Part shown: positions 53,687 to 64,000 of the stretch, piece after piece
Layout of the letters: each line of letters begins with the position of its first letter
Position numbering within the stretch: the first letter of the stretch is position 1
The notes under the pieces: model-generated
Seen by the model: the letters and a program-made list of their open reading frames with translations, nothing else
Databases searched by the model: none
What the model was told of the DNA's origin: nothing
Assembly: GCA_016790075.1 (NCBI GenBank)
Contig: JAEUPP010000070.1
Coordinates: 1 to 64,000 of the forward strand
Direction: 5' to 3'
From: Rhodanobacteraceae bacterium
GTDB taxonomy: Bacteria > Pseudomonadota > Gammaproteobacteria > Xanthomonadales > Rhodanobacteraceae
DNA length: 64,000 bases
Translations under genes and position numbers: made by a program

Positions 53687-54304
53687 TCAATTGTCGCTGA
53701 GTCGGAAATGGTCGAAAACCGCGGACGTGCCTGCGGTCTTCTCGCCCAGGACGATCAGCCCGGATTCACCCATGGCAAAGGCCTCGTCGCTGGCGCGGCC
53801 CACTTCGCTGCCGTCCAGTTCCATGCGCAGAGAGCTACCCTGGCAGTTTCCGGTGATTTCGACATCGGCGATGTTGGGCATTGCACCGTCGAATTTTCCT
53901 CTGGCCAGCGTTGTCGCCGTGCCGGCCTGCATCTTGGAGATCGCCCAGGTGTGATTTCCGGTGACCAGGAAGGCGTAGAAGTTGTCGTTGCCTTTCTGGC
54001 GGCAGACCACACCTGCAGCGCCGACACCGACGCCGGTGGTAAGAAAAACCTTGGCGTTGACCGTGACATCGCCACCTTTGGCCTGGCGCGGCGCGGGCAG
54101 CACGCCATAAGTCGCGTCGTCGAGCGGGGTCATCTGGTACTCGCCAGAGCCGTTGTAGAGCGCAATGCCGATGGCATTGTGATCAGCAACCTGTGTGTTG
54201 GGCCAGCCCGACTGATCGTCGGAAAAGTCGTCTTCGAACACCTCGCCTGCGCTCGCCACGCCGCAACTCAGCAGGAGGCTGATCAGAAGGAACTTGGGTT
54301 TCAT
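53687..54304 (-). CDS. Secreted protein with jelly-roll-like pattern, function unknown
   Basis: The 205-residue protein has a signal peptide (MKPKFLLISLLLSCGVASA). The mature part begins EVFEDDFSDDQSGWPN and continues with beta-strand-rich sequence containing YQMTP, RQKGNDNFYAFLVTGNHTWAISKM and LRMELDGSEVGRASD. Such features occur in concanavalin-like or 3-keto-glycoside hydrolase-type (DUF1080-like) folds, so a carbohydrate-related binding role is possible, but I cannot identify catalytic residues. GGAG precedes ATG 54304. It diverges from the sigma factor gene. Confidence 0.75.
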   Translation of the reverse strand: MKPKFLLISLLLSCGVASAGEVFEDDFSDDQSGWPNTQVADHNAIGIALYNGSGEYQMTPLDDATYGVLPAPRQAKGGDVTVNAKVFLTTGVGVGAAGVVCRQKGNDNFYAFLVTGNHTWAISKMQAGTATTLARGKFDGAMPNIADVEITGNCQGSSLRMELDGSEVGRASDEAFAMGESGLIVLGEKTAGTSAVFDHFRLSDN

Positions 54305-54473
54305 GTCGGGACTCCGTGGCCACCATGGCCGGTTCCACCCCAGATACGCAGGACCGGGGCGTTTTCTCCGCCGGCCCGGCTTCGTATCCGCCAGTGGTGG
54401 GCGCCCGGTCTTTCGGCACCGGCACAGCGGGCAGGCTCGGCTAGCTGTCGACCGCGCCGGCTATACTCGGGCC

Positions 54474-55046
54474 ATGCAAGCCAATATCGACGACGTCACC
54501 GGCTGGATCCGCGACTGGCAGGAGGGTGATGCGGCCGCGCGCGATCGTGTGTTTACGCGCCTGTATGCCGAATTGAAGCGCCTTGCCGCGGCCGTGTTGC
54601 GTAGCGAGTCGGGGCACGACACGCTGCAGCCCACGGCGCTGCTCAACGATGCATTGCTCAAGCTCACGCTGGCCAAACAGGCGCCCGAAGCCGGCGATCG
54701 CAAGCATTTTGCACGTATCGTTGCCCGTGCCATGCGCCAGGTGCTGGTGGATCGAGCCCGGCGCAAGCTGGCGGACAAGCGCGGTTCGGGCGAGGCACCG
54801 CTGTCGCTGGACAACCACGATATGGCCCTGAGTGCAAACCCAGCGGAGCTCATTGCGCTGGACGACGCCCTGGCAACGCTGGCCAAGCTCGACGCGCGCG
54901 CCGCCAGCGTAGTGGAGCTGCGTGTATTTGCCGGCCTCACCATTGACGAGACCGCGCAGGCGTTGGAAATACATCCGTCCGCGGTAAACCGCGAATGGGC
55001 GCATGCGAGTGCGTGGCTGAAGCGGCAGCTGGGTGCATCTGCCTGA
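54474..55046 (+). CDS. ECF-type RNA polymerase sigma factor
   Basis: The 190-residue protein has the ECF layout: region 2 near residues 20-90 (LYAELKRLAAAVLRSESGHDTLQPTALLNDALLKL, then FARIVARAMRQVLVDRARRK) and region 4 near 125-185 (LDARAASVVELRVFAGLTIDETAQALEIHPSAVNREWAHASAWL). It belongs to the branch with the LQPTALLNDALLKL segment, usually found next to Ser/Thr kinases. No anti-sigma gene is adjacent, so the kinase at 55858 may control it. A TATACT at 54462-54467 lies only seven bases before the ATG, which suggests a very short leader. Confidence 0.87.
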   Translation: MQANIDDVTGWIRDWQEGDAAARDRVFTRLYAELKRLAAAVLRSESGHDTLQPTALLNDALLKLTLAKQAPEAGDRKHFARIVARAMRQVLVDRARRKLADKRGSGEAPLSLDNHDMALSANPAELIALDDALATLAKLDARAASVVELRVFAGLTIDETAQALEIHPSAVNREWAHASAWLKRQLGASA

Positions 55047-55144
55047 GCTGGCTCCGGCATGACGAGAAACGCCGGCCGGTGAAGAAACGGGAGCACTTCT
55101 GCGTACAGCCAGGGGCGTAATCCGCGCACACTCTTCTTGCTGCC

Positions 55145-55807
55145 ATGAAATCGCCTGCCACCGCGCTGTTGTTTGCCGTCCTGCTCGCTACCTCACTACC
55201 GTTTTTTCATGAGAGCCCACTCGATACGAGTTTTGGTGATGGCCGAATGCGCTACTTCGGTTTCCAGTCTGACGACGGCAATAACGACGACGAGGCCAGC
55301 GTGGCCTGCCCCGGGCCCGATCGCTCCCTGATGATTACGGGTAGGGCCTCCAACGGTCAGCGCATCGTCACAGCACGTTTATTATCCAGTGGCGATCCTG
55401 ATGTGAGTTCCAGCGGTGACGGCAAAGAAACCTTCAATCTGATCGGCGACGGTTTCTATCCCAAGGGAGTTTGCCAGCCCAATGGCGACATGCTGGCCGC
55501 GCGGCCCGTTGCAGCCGCAGGCGGCGAGCAGCTATTTCGTGATGGTGCACCTCGGCCTGGATTCGCTGGGAGACCCTGTTGATACGACGTTTGGTGCAGG
55601 TGGTTCGCAGATTGCCGTATTTCGTCCCGACACCAGCGCGTGCAATGCCAATCCGCTACCACAGTGGTTAAATCGCGTGACATCGTGGGCAGGACGGCTT
55701 TTTTTGTCTGCATGGAGCTGGCCGACTGCCTGGGTAACAACGATCGCAACGACTATCTGGTCGGCCGTCTGCACATTGGTCGCCTCTTTTCCGACGGCTT
55801 CAATTGA
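55145..55807 (+). pseudogene. Frameshifted secreted delta-60-repeat protein
   Basis: Coding sense continues over three segments that change frame twice. Segment one starts with a signal peptide (MKSPATALLFAVLLATS) and delta-60-like repeats (LDTSFGDGRMRYFGF). Near 55490-55535 it must shift to the next frame to give VMVHLGLDSLGDPVDTTFGAGG. Near 55650-55670 it shifts back to the first frame to give VGRTAFFVCMELADCLGN and the terminal GRLFSDGFN, which ends at the TGA 55805-55807. In the unshifted frame a TGA at 55580 truncates it at 145 residues. The final motif is the C-terminal signature of other exported proteins here. Two compensating indels or sequence errors are the likely cause. Confidence 0.72.
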
Positions 55808-55857
55808 GGGGGACTTTTGCTATTGCGCTGCTGCCGCCGGAATCTCACAGTACTGCC

Positions 55858-58284
55858 ATGACAGACTACCTGCGCCGCAAGCAGCTCTATCTCGAACTGC
55901 TCGATCTGGAGGTTTCAGCGCGTACGCAGCGCCTGGCTCAGATTGAGCTGGAAGACGTGGCGATGGCGGTAGAGTTGCGTGCGCAATTCGCTGCAGCGGA
56001 GCACGCCTTGCCGTTGCTCGATCGCATTGCGCACGAAGTTGCGCTACCGGCGCTGGCGCAGTACACGCTGCTGCACGAACTCGGTCGCGGCGGTATGGGG
56101 CGCGTATGGCTGGCTGAACGGCGCCTCGGTGACGCGGTACAGCAGGTTGCCCTGAAGCAGATCGTGCACAGCCGCTGGGACGAGGACGACCGCCGCCGCT
56201 TCGAGCGTGAGCGGCGCATCCTGGCCGGACTGGAGCATCCGCATATCGCGGCGCTGGTCGATGGCGGCAGCGATGCCAGTGGCGCACCCTATCTCGCAAC
56301 CGTATTCGTCGACGGCGAGCGGCTTGACCGCTATGTCGTGCAGCACACATTGCCACTTACCGCACGGGTCCGGCTGATCGTGCAGATCAGCGCCGCTGTC
56401 GCCTATGCGCACCGGCGTCTGGTAGTGCATCGCGACCTGAAGCCCGCCAACATCCTGGTCGATCACGAAGGCGCGCCCAAGCTGCTGGACTTCGGCGTGG
56501 CCCGGCTACTGGGCGAAGACCCCATCACCGCGACCGGCACCAGTCAGATGACGCTGCGCTATGCCGCACCCGAACAGGTGCGCGGCGACAATGTCGAGGT
56601 AGGTATCAGTGGCGATATCTATGCGCTAGGTGTGTTGCTGTACGAACTGATCACTGATGTGTCGCCGTATGGCGACACGCGCGAGCCTTCGGCGCTGATC
56701 GCCGCCATTCTGCAGCAAGATCCTCCGCCGCCTTCGTCATGCGCCAGGTTGCCCGGTGCGGATCGCGACCTTGATGCCATTGTTGGCAAGGCCCTGCGCA
56801 AGCGTGCGGACGAACGTTACAGCAGTGCTGACGCGTTCGCCGCCGACTTGCAGCATTGGTTGGCGCGCGAGCCAGTAGAGGCGCGCCGCGGCGAAAACGG
56901 TTATCGCGCACGCGTATTTTTTCGCCGGCGCTGGCCTTGGCTCGTTGCTGCTACGTTGCTGCTGGCTACTGCCATCGCATTCCTTGGGTATGCGCAGCGG
57001 CGCACGCAACAGCAGCTGGCGGCAGTCTCCGCCGAGCGCGACAAGGCGCGCGCTGTTGCGCAGTACTTCGACGAACTGTTTGCCTCGGCGACGCCAAGCG
57101 AGGTGCGCGAAGGCAAGCTCACGGCGCGCGAGCTGCTGCAGCGTAGTGTGCAGCGCCTGGCCGAAGGCGACACGGCCAACATGCCCGACGATGCCCGCGC
57201 GGCCATGTATGCCGCGGCCGCCAAGGTGATGGGACGGCAGCAGCTGCATGGCGAAGCCGCTACCATGTACGAGCGTGCGATTGCATTGTGGAAAAAGGAG
57301 CGAAGCATACCTTTGGATGATCTGACCAGCGCGTTGAATGATCGTGCCAATATCGACTATTTGCGTGGCAATTACGCTGCGGCCAAGGACTGGCAGGGCC
57401 AGGCACTGGCCCTGCGCGACAGCGTGGGCGACAAGGACAGCGCCTCGCGCGGCCATCTGCTGCAGATGATGGCGATTTACCAGGGCATCTCGGGGGAGCC
57501 TGCGGCGGCGGAACAGAGTTTGACTGAGGCGGCGAGCATCCTGCGCGCGCAGTTGCCGGAGAGCCGCCGCTATTACTGCACCGTGCTGGGCAATCTTGCT
57601 TCGTTTGCATTGCTTGATGGCCGTGCTGCAGAAGGGCTCGCCTACGCTCAGGAAGGGCTGGCACAACTAGCGCAACTCAAGCCCGAACGCGTCCACACTG
57701 TACTCAGTACGCAGCGCATCGAGGCTTCGGCGCTGCGCGAACTCGATCGTTACGACGAGGCTGAGGCAGGTTATCGGCGTGTGATCGAGCGTGCGCGGCG
57801 CGAGATTGGTGAGACCGATATCAACGTGGCCGAAGGCGAATTCGCACTGGCGCAATTGCTGATGCTGCAGCAGCGCTGGGGTGAAGCCGAAGCTGCGCTG
57901 CGTGAAGCCGAGGCGATCCAGACGCAGATGGGCGGCGAAAAACACCCGCGCGCGCTCGTGGCGCGTTCCGATCGCTCGCGCATACTGATCGCTCAGGAGA
58001 AATGGCAGGAAGCAATCAATCTGCTGGAAACGGTAGAAATGCTGCGCAAGGACAGCAGTGAGAGTCAGCGCTCGGTTGTCGCCGGCGAGCAGATGCAACT
58101 TGCCTATGCACGCTGCCGCGTCACACCCGGTAACGTGCAGGTCGATGCTCTGCGCAAGGCGCTGGAAGCCTTGCGCCAGGATCCTCCGTTGCCGCGCAGG
58201 CGCCTTGCGCAAGCCGAGCAGTGGTTCGCCGATTGCGCGCGGCAGGCGGCAGCGCCGGATACGCGGAAATCGCGCGAGCCGTAA
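55858..58284 (+). CDS. Transmembrane Ser/Thr protein kinase with C-terminal TPR-like domain
   Basis: The protein of 808 residues has a short helical N-terminus (1-68), then a Hanks-type kinase domain (69-335). The Gly loop is GRGGMGRVW (76-84), followed by Lys100, HRDLKPANIL (from 191), DFG 211-213 and APEQ 237-240. A single membrane helix lies at about 360-379. About 420 residues of TPR-like helical repeats should face the periplasm, for example LNDRANIDYLRGNYAAAKDWQGQAL. All catalytic residues are present. It follows the ECF-like sigma factor and the broken delta-60 gene on the same strand, a sigma/kinase pairing frequent in this order, so phosphorylation-based control of the sigma factor is a reasonable inference. 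Confidence 0.9.
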   Translation: MTDYLRRKQLYLELLDLEVSARTQRLAQIELEDVAMAVELRAQFAAAEHALPLLDRIAHEVALPALAQYTLLHELGRGGMGRVWLAERRLGDAVQQVALKQIVHSRWDEDDRRRFERERRILAGLEHPHIAALVDGGSDASGAPYLATVFVDGERLDRYVVQHTLPLTARVRLIVQISAAVAYAHRRLVVHRDLKPANILVDHEGAPKLLDFGVARLLGEDPITATGTSQMTLRYAAPEQVRGDNVEVGISGDIYALGVLLYELITDVSPYGDTREPSALIAAILQQDPPPPSSCARLPGADRDLDAIVGKALRKRADERYSSADAFAADLQHWLAREPVEARRGENGYRARVFFRRRWPWLVAATLLLATAIAFLGYAQRRTQQQLAAVSAERDKARAVAQYFDELFASATPSEVREGKLTARELLQRSVQRLAEGDTANMPDDARAAMYAAAAKVMGRQQLHGEAATMYERAIALWKKERSIPLDDLTSALNDRANIDYLRGNYAAAKDWQGQALALRDSVGDKDSASRGHLLQMMAIYQGISGEPAAAEQSLTEAASILRAQLPESRRYYCTVLGNLASFALLDGRAAEGLAYAQEGLAQLAQLKPERVHTVLSTQRIEASALRELDRYDEAEAGYRRVIERARREIGETDINVAEGEFALAQLLMLQQRWGEAEAALREAEAIQTQMGGEKHPRALVARSDRSRILIAQEKWQEAINLLETVEMLRKDSSESQRSVVAGEQMQLAYARCRVTPGNVQVDALRKALEALRQDPPLPRRRLAQAEQWFADCARQAAAPDTRKSREP

Positions 58285-58516
58285 ATGTGGCCATGGGTTC
58301 TCAACGCGGTTCGCGTTGCTTCCACGCTGCGATTGATGGTCGGCACTTCTGGCGAAGCACTGCTCACCCGCTCGATGAGGTCAAGACCTGATGCAAGAAG
58401 ACATTGGCGGCTTGCCGGATTCGCCGGTGAGTTGCCGGCCCATCACAGGAGTGCGCAGCCGCCTGCCAGCGTTGGCCTGGCTTGACTATTGGCGATGACG
58501 GGGCGGGTGGGACAAG

Positions 58517-58924
58517 TCAGAACGCGTCGCCGCCGGCAGAGATGGCCTGTTCCATGCGGTCGCCGAGTGGGCCCATCTCGGCGATCAGCCTGTCGATCTC
58601 CTCGACCACGAGATTTTCATAGGGGCGGTTTTCGCAGAGCTGCAGATAAGGCGAACCGTCGAGGTCGCTGACTGCGAGGTAGCCCACCCGTTGTTCCCAG
58701 TTGAAGCGCAGGCAGCGCTTGGCATCCATGCCGGTCAGCGGGCCTATGGGGGTAGAGATGCGCAGAAACTTGCGCCCGTCCTCATGGTCGAGCTCAGAAA
58801 GATACATGCCTTGATGCCGAGTGCCGCTGTCCAGTAGCAGGTCGAAGCAGATCAGATAGGGGTCGTTGATTCGTAGCTGATGATGGGCGCTAATGTGCGA
58901 GCGGATCTGCTCGAAGCTATGCAT
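58517..58924 (-). CDS. Conserved-looking small protein of unknown function
   Basis: The 135-residue soluble protein starts at ATG 58924 with GGAGAGG upstream. Its layout is an N-terminal helix, a central run of strands (YLICFDLLLDSG, KFLRISTPIGPL, VGYLAVSDLDGSPYLQLCENRPYENL) and a C-terminal helix (VEEIDRLIAEMGPLGDRMEQAI). This resembles YbjN-like or type III secretion chaperone-like folds, but I cannot choose between them and no secretion genes are nearby. It is divergent from the alkyltransferase-like gene. Confidence 0.7.
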   Translation of the reverse strand: MHSFEQIRSHISAHHQLRINDPYLICFDLLLDSGTRHQGMYLSELDHEDGRKFLRISTPIGPLTGMDAKRCLRFNWEQRVGYLAVSDLDGSPYLQLCENRPYENLVVEEIDRLIAEMGPLGDRMEQAISAGGDAF

Positions 58925-59003
58925 GAATGCCTCTCCGGGATAGGGAACGACGCGTATGCTACCGTGCCGGCAGCGGCAAAGTGGCACGAATTGGGGGTGA
59001 CAC

Positions 59004-59459
59004 TTGGTTAAACAAGACTTGACACCGAAGCCCAAGTCCTCGTTGCCCATGCCGTCTGGTGAGGCCGCCGCAGCGGCGATTCGCGCAGTTGTCGCGAGCA
59101 TCCCGCCAGGTCGGGTCAGTAGCTATGGCGAGATCGCCGCGCGCGCCGGCTTGCCTGGGCGCGCGCGGCTGACCGGCAAGGTACTTGGCAATACGCCCGA
59201 TGGTGTGGAGCTGCCCTGGTTTCGCGTGTTGCGGTCGGACGGCCGCATCGCGTTTCCGCCGCAGTCCAAGGCGTATCGTGAACAGCGCGCGCGCCTGATT
59301 GGCGAAGGCGTAAAGGTCGAGCATGGTCGCGTCGATTTGTCGCGTTTCGGCTGGGAGCGCAATCTCGACTTTTTGCTTTGGGCCCCTATTGCCTCTGCGC
59401 CCGCGGGCAAAGCAGCCACCGCGCGCAAGAGCCGTGCTGGCAAGCCGCGTACGCAGTAA
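59004..59459 (+). CDS. Alkyltransferase-like (ATL) DNA-binding protein, MGMT family
   Basis: The 151-residue protein has the helix-turn-helix and active-site region of O6-alkylguanine DNA alkyltransferases (PPGRVSSYGEIAARAGLPGRARLTGKVLGNTPDG). The usual PCHRV is PWFRV, so the acceptor cysteine is Trp and the relay histidine is Phe. It cannot accept alkyl groups and should be an ATL, a protein that marks O6-alkylguanine for nucleotide excision repair. A TTG at 59004 has GGGGGTGA upstream; ATG 59049 would give 136 residues. The Ala/Lys/Arg-rich tail (KAATARKSRAGKPRTQ) may add DNA contact. Confidence 0.85.
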   Translation: MVKQDLTPKPKSSLPMPSGEAAAAAIRAVVASIPPGRVSSYGEIAARAGLPGRARLTGKVLGNTPDGVELPWFRVLRSDGRIAFPPQSKAYREQRARLIGEGVKVEHGRVDLSRFGWERNLDFLLWAPIASAPAGKAATARKSRAGKPRTQ

Positions 59460-59602
59460 GGGCCGCAACGCCCGGTTCGCCCGCAGCACAGGCTGCCGTA
59501 GAGTGGACCATGCGGCTGGTCCGACGCGGTTTGTCGACTCGGCGGAGCGGAGTCTTAGCAGCTGCATCAGCCGCAGGTATTTGCCGTTTTGCAACGCCTG
59601 GG

Positions 59603-59631
59603 CTGTCGAAATCGCCGAACTGGCATAAAAT
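59603..59631 (+). promoter_or_regulatory. Candidate promoter of prpBC
   Basis: TAAAAT at 59626-59631 is a good -10; CTGTCG at 59603-59608 is a poor -35 at 17-base spacing, so an activator may be needed. The implied start lies about 20 bases before prpB. Confidence 0.35.
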
Positions 59632-59655
59632 CGCGCTCTTTGAGCGGAGATCACC

Positions 59656-60546
59656 ATGAGTCAGGTCCAGAGCGCCGGCACCCGCTTTCGCGCGGCCGTT
59701 GCAGCCGAGCAGCCGCTACAGGTGGTCGGCACGATCACTGCGTACGCAGCACGCATGGCCGAGCGGGTAGGCTTCAAGGCGATCTATCTTTCGGGCGGTG
59801 GCGTCGCCGCCAATTCGCTGGGCATGCCGGATCTTGGCATCAGCACGATGGAAGATGTGCTCACCGATATCCGCCGCATTACCGATGTCTGTCCGCTGCC
59901 GCTGCTGGTCGATGTCGATACGGGCTGGGGTGGAGCCTTCAGCATCGCGCGCACCGTGCGCTCACTGATCAAGGCCGGTGCCGGCGCGCTGCATATTGAA
60001 GATCAGGTGGCAGCCAAACGTTGCGGCCATCGTCCGGGCAAGGCCATCGTGCCCAAGGACGAAATGGTCGACAGGGTCAAGGCGGCCGTTGATGCACGCC
60101 ACGATCCCGGTTTTGTGATCATGGCGCGCACGGATGCGATTGCCGTCGAAGGTCTGGACAAGGCGATCGAACGCGCCCAGGCCTGCGTCGAAGCGGGCGC
60201 TGACATGATCTTCCCCGAGGCCATCTATACCTTGGAGCAATACCGTCGCTTCCGCGATGCGGTGCAGGTGCCCATACTCGCGAACATCACCGAGTTCGGC
60301 CAGACGCCGTTGTTCACGACGACCGAGCTCGGCTCTGCTGGCGTTGATATCGTGCTGTATTGCTGCGGTGCCTATCGCGCGATGAATCAGGCGGCGCTCA
60401 ACGTCTACGAGACCATCCGTCGCGATGGCACGCAGAAGGCTGCCGTGCCGACGATGCAGACGCGCGATGCGCTGTATGACTTCCTGGGATATCACAGCTA
60501 CGAACGAAAGCTCGATGAGCTGTTTGCGAGCAAGTCCGGAGACTGA
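59656..60546 (+). CDS. prpB: Methylisocitrate lyase
   Basis: PrpB splits 2-methylisocitrate into pyruvate and succinate in the methylcitrate cycle for propionate. The 296-residue protein of the isocitrate lyase/PEP mutase fold has [10 protein letters not shown] for magnesium and the catalytic loop KRCGHRPGK with its cysteine. GGAG precedes the ATG. It is followed by prpC after 108 bases. A propionyl-CoA source is consistent with amino acid use by this organism. Confidence 0.93.
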   Translation: MSQVQSAGTRFRAAVAAEQPLQVVGTITAYAARMAERVGFKAIYLSGGGVAANSLGMPDLGISTMEDVLTDIRRITDVCPLPLLVDVDTGWGGAFSIARTVRSLIKAGAGALHIEDQVAAKRCGHRPGKAIVPKDEMVDRVKAAVDARHDPGFVIMARTDAIAVEGLDKAIERAQACVEAGADMIFPEAIYTLEQYRRFRDAVQVPILANITEFGQTPLFTTTELGSAGVDIVLYCCGAYRAMNQAALNVYETIRRDGTQKAAVPTMQTRDALYDFLGYHSYERKLDELFASKSGD

Positions 60547-60654
60547 ACTTTTCCCGCGATGCGCAACGCCGGCGCGTTGGTGCATTGAGCAGTGTATTCA
60601 ACGATTGAAACAGGGCGTAGCGGGTTCCTCTGCTAAGCCAGCGATGGAGCATAT

Positions 60655-61809
60655 ATGAGCGAAGCGGCACAACAAGTCCTTCCCAAGGCCAAGAAATCGG
60701 TAGCGCTTTCGGGCGTCGCCGCGGGCAATACCGCGGTCTGCACCGTAGGGCGCAGCGGCAATGATCTGCACTACCGGGGTTATGACATCGCTGATCTTGC
60801 CGAAAAGGCAACTTTCGAGGAGGTTGCCTATCTGCTCGTGCATGAGCACCTGCCAACCGTTTCGGAGCTGGGAGCCTATCGTTCCAAGCTCAAACGTTTG
60901 CGCGGCTTGCCTCAACCGCTCAAGGCGGCGCTGGAACTGCTTCCGGCGTCGACGCACCCCATGGACGTGATGCGCACCGGTGCTTCGGTGCTCGGTACGG
61001 TGCTGCCGGAAAGAGAGTCGCATCCCATCGCCGAGGCGCGTGATATCGCCGACCGCCTGATGGCCTGTTTCGGCTCAATCCTGCTGTATTGGTACCACTA
61101 CAGCCACAATGGCCGCCGTATCGAGACGGAAACCGACGACGAGACCATTGCTGCACATTTTTTGCACTTGCTGCATGGCAAGCCTGCAAGCGCGCTGCAT
61201 CAGCGCGCGCTCGACCAGTCGCTGATTCTGTACGCCGAGCACGAGTTCAACGCGTCGACCTTTGCTGCACGCGTGATCGCAGGCACGAACAGCGATTTCT
61301 ATTCAGCGATTACCGGTGCAATCGGCGCGCTGCGTGGGCCCAAGCACGGGGGAGCGAACGAAGTCGCGATGGAAATCATCGCACGCTATCGCAGTGCCGA
61401 CGAGGCTGAAGCTGATATCCGTGCGCGTATGGAGCGCAAGGAGATCATCATCGGTTTCGGCCATCCGGTTTATACGATCGGTGATCCACGCAATCCGATC
61501 ATCAAGTCCATCAGCCGCCAACTGTGCGAGGCCGGCGGCAACCGCACGCTGTTTGCGGTATCCGAGCGCATCGAAACGCTGATGATGGACCTGAAGAAGA
61601 TGTTCCCCAACCTCGACTGGTACAGCGCGTCGAGCTATCACATGATGGGAGTGCCGACGGCGATGTTCACGCCGTTGTTCGTGATCGCGCGCACTTCGGG
61701 CTGGAGCGCACACATCATTGAGCAGCGTATCGACGGCAAGATCATCCGGCCGAGTGCGAACTACACCGGGCCTGAGGATCGCGAGTACGTGGCTATTGAC
61801 CAACGCTGA
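60655..61809 (+). CDS. prpC: 2-methylcitrate synthase
   Basis: PrpC condenses propionyl-CoA with oxaloacetate. The 384-residue citrate synthase-fold protein has the active-site histidine region [26 protein letters not shown] and the C-terminal [11 protein letters not shown]. The length and position after prpB favour the 2-methylcitrate rather than the Krebs cycle enzyme. GGAG precedes ATG 60655. A terminator-like hairpin at 61822-61854 follows, and prpD or acnD are not on this side. Confidence 0.92.
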   Translation: MSEAAQQVLPKAKKSVALSGVAAGNTAVCTVGRSGNDLHYRGYDIADLAEKATFEEVAYLLVHEHLPTVSELGAYRSKLKRLRGLPQPLKAALELLPASTHPMDVMRTGASVLGTVLPERESHPIAEARDIADRLMACFGSILLYWYHYSHNGRRIETETDDETIAAHFLHLLHGKPASALHQRALDQSLILYAEHEFNASTFAARVIAGTNSDFYSAITGAIGALRGPKHGGANEVAMEIIARYRSADEAEADIRARMERKEIIIGFGHPVYTIGDPRNPIIKSISRQLCEAGGNRTLFAVSERIETLMMDLKKMFPNLDWYSASSYHMMGVPTAMFTPLFVIARTSGWSAHIIEQRIDGKIIRPSANYTGPEDREYVAIDQR

Positions 61810-61821
61810 TCCCTGACAGCT

Positions 61822-61854
61822 GCCAGAGGCTCAGGCTTGCGCCTGGCCTCTGGC
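61822..61854. terminator. Bidirectional terminator-like hairpin between prpC and fadH
   Basis: GCCAGAGGC plus CAGGC (one bulged T) pair with GCCTG plus GCCTCTGGC, a 14-bp stem with a 4-base loop, located between convergent genes. It lacks a T run. Confidence 0.6.
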
Positions 61855-61877
61855 TACGCCTTGATTGCCTCTGAGCG

Positions 61878-63992
<2,115 letters not shown>

Positions 63993-64000
63993 CTATCACG

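Overview
The window is GC-rich chromosomal DNA with dense, often overlapping genes. It looks like a gammaproteobacterium of the Xanthomonadales (Lysobacterales), probably the Rhodanobacteraceae/Lysobacter side. The main pointers are a fused aspartate kinase/diaminopimelate decarboxylase, the MurL-MurD2 route to D-glutamate in peptidoglycan, a SAM-I riboswitch before a metX-metB-hom operon, and several secreted proteins carrying a short [LI]Fx[DN]G[FY] signature. No tRNA, rRNA, insertion sequence, prophage or CRISPR array was recognised.

Layout. 1-5206: tail of a secreted protein, an M23 peptidase, then a methionine operon (metX, metB, hom) behind a met-box-like palindrome, a sigma70-type promoter and a SAM-I riboswitch. 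5270-13107: glyoxalase-fold protein, a two-subunit molybdenum hydroxylase, an APC permease, an amidohydrolase and a secreted metzincin. 13297-19006: a tightly overlapping operon of lysAC, a four-helix membrane protein, murL and murD2. 19022-20003: FmdB-type zinc ribbon and RNase T. 20059-23111: an hvfABC-X operon, that is a copper-binding RiPP precursor with EF hands plus its MNIO maturase. 23622-29302: an OprO/P-type porin and rnfCDGE-nth without rnfA or rnfB. 29456-32775: yajC-secD-secF.

32921-39428: unknown secreted protein, suhB, trmJ, ExoD-like and CNNM/CorC-like membrane proteins, then a PhoU-like gene and a PiT phosphate transporter behind a possible Pho box. 39794-49626 reads as a collagen-use island: an AraC/PAS regulator, a secreted M9 collagenase, and a complete set for turning trans-4-hydroxyproline into 2-oxoglutarate (epimerase, three-subunit D-hydroxyproline dehydrogenase, deaminase, semialdehyde dehydrogenase). 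49638-54304: amidohydrolase, an HExxH/TPM fusion lipoprotein, DUF3667 protein and a secreted protein. 54474-58284: ECF-like sigma factor, a frameshifted delta-60-repeat secreted protein and a membrane Ser/Thr kinase with a C-terminal TPR-like region. 58517-63899: small unknown protein, alkyltransferase-like protein, prpB-prpC and a convergent 2,4-dienoyl-CoA reductase.

The most interesting points are the two-layer methionine control, the EF-hand copper RiPP locus, the recurring secreted-protein signature (present even at the end of a broken gene), and the linkage of lysAC, an unknown membrane protein and MurL-MurD2. All functions come from reading motifs and context; no database search was run.
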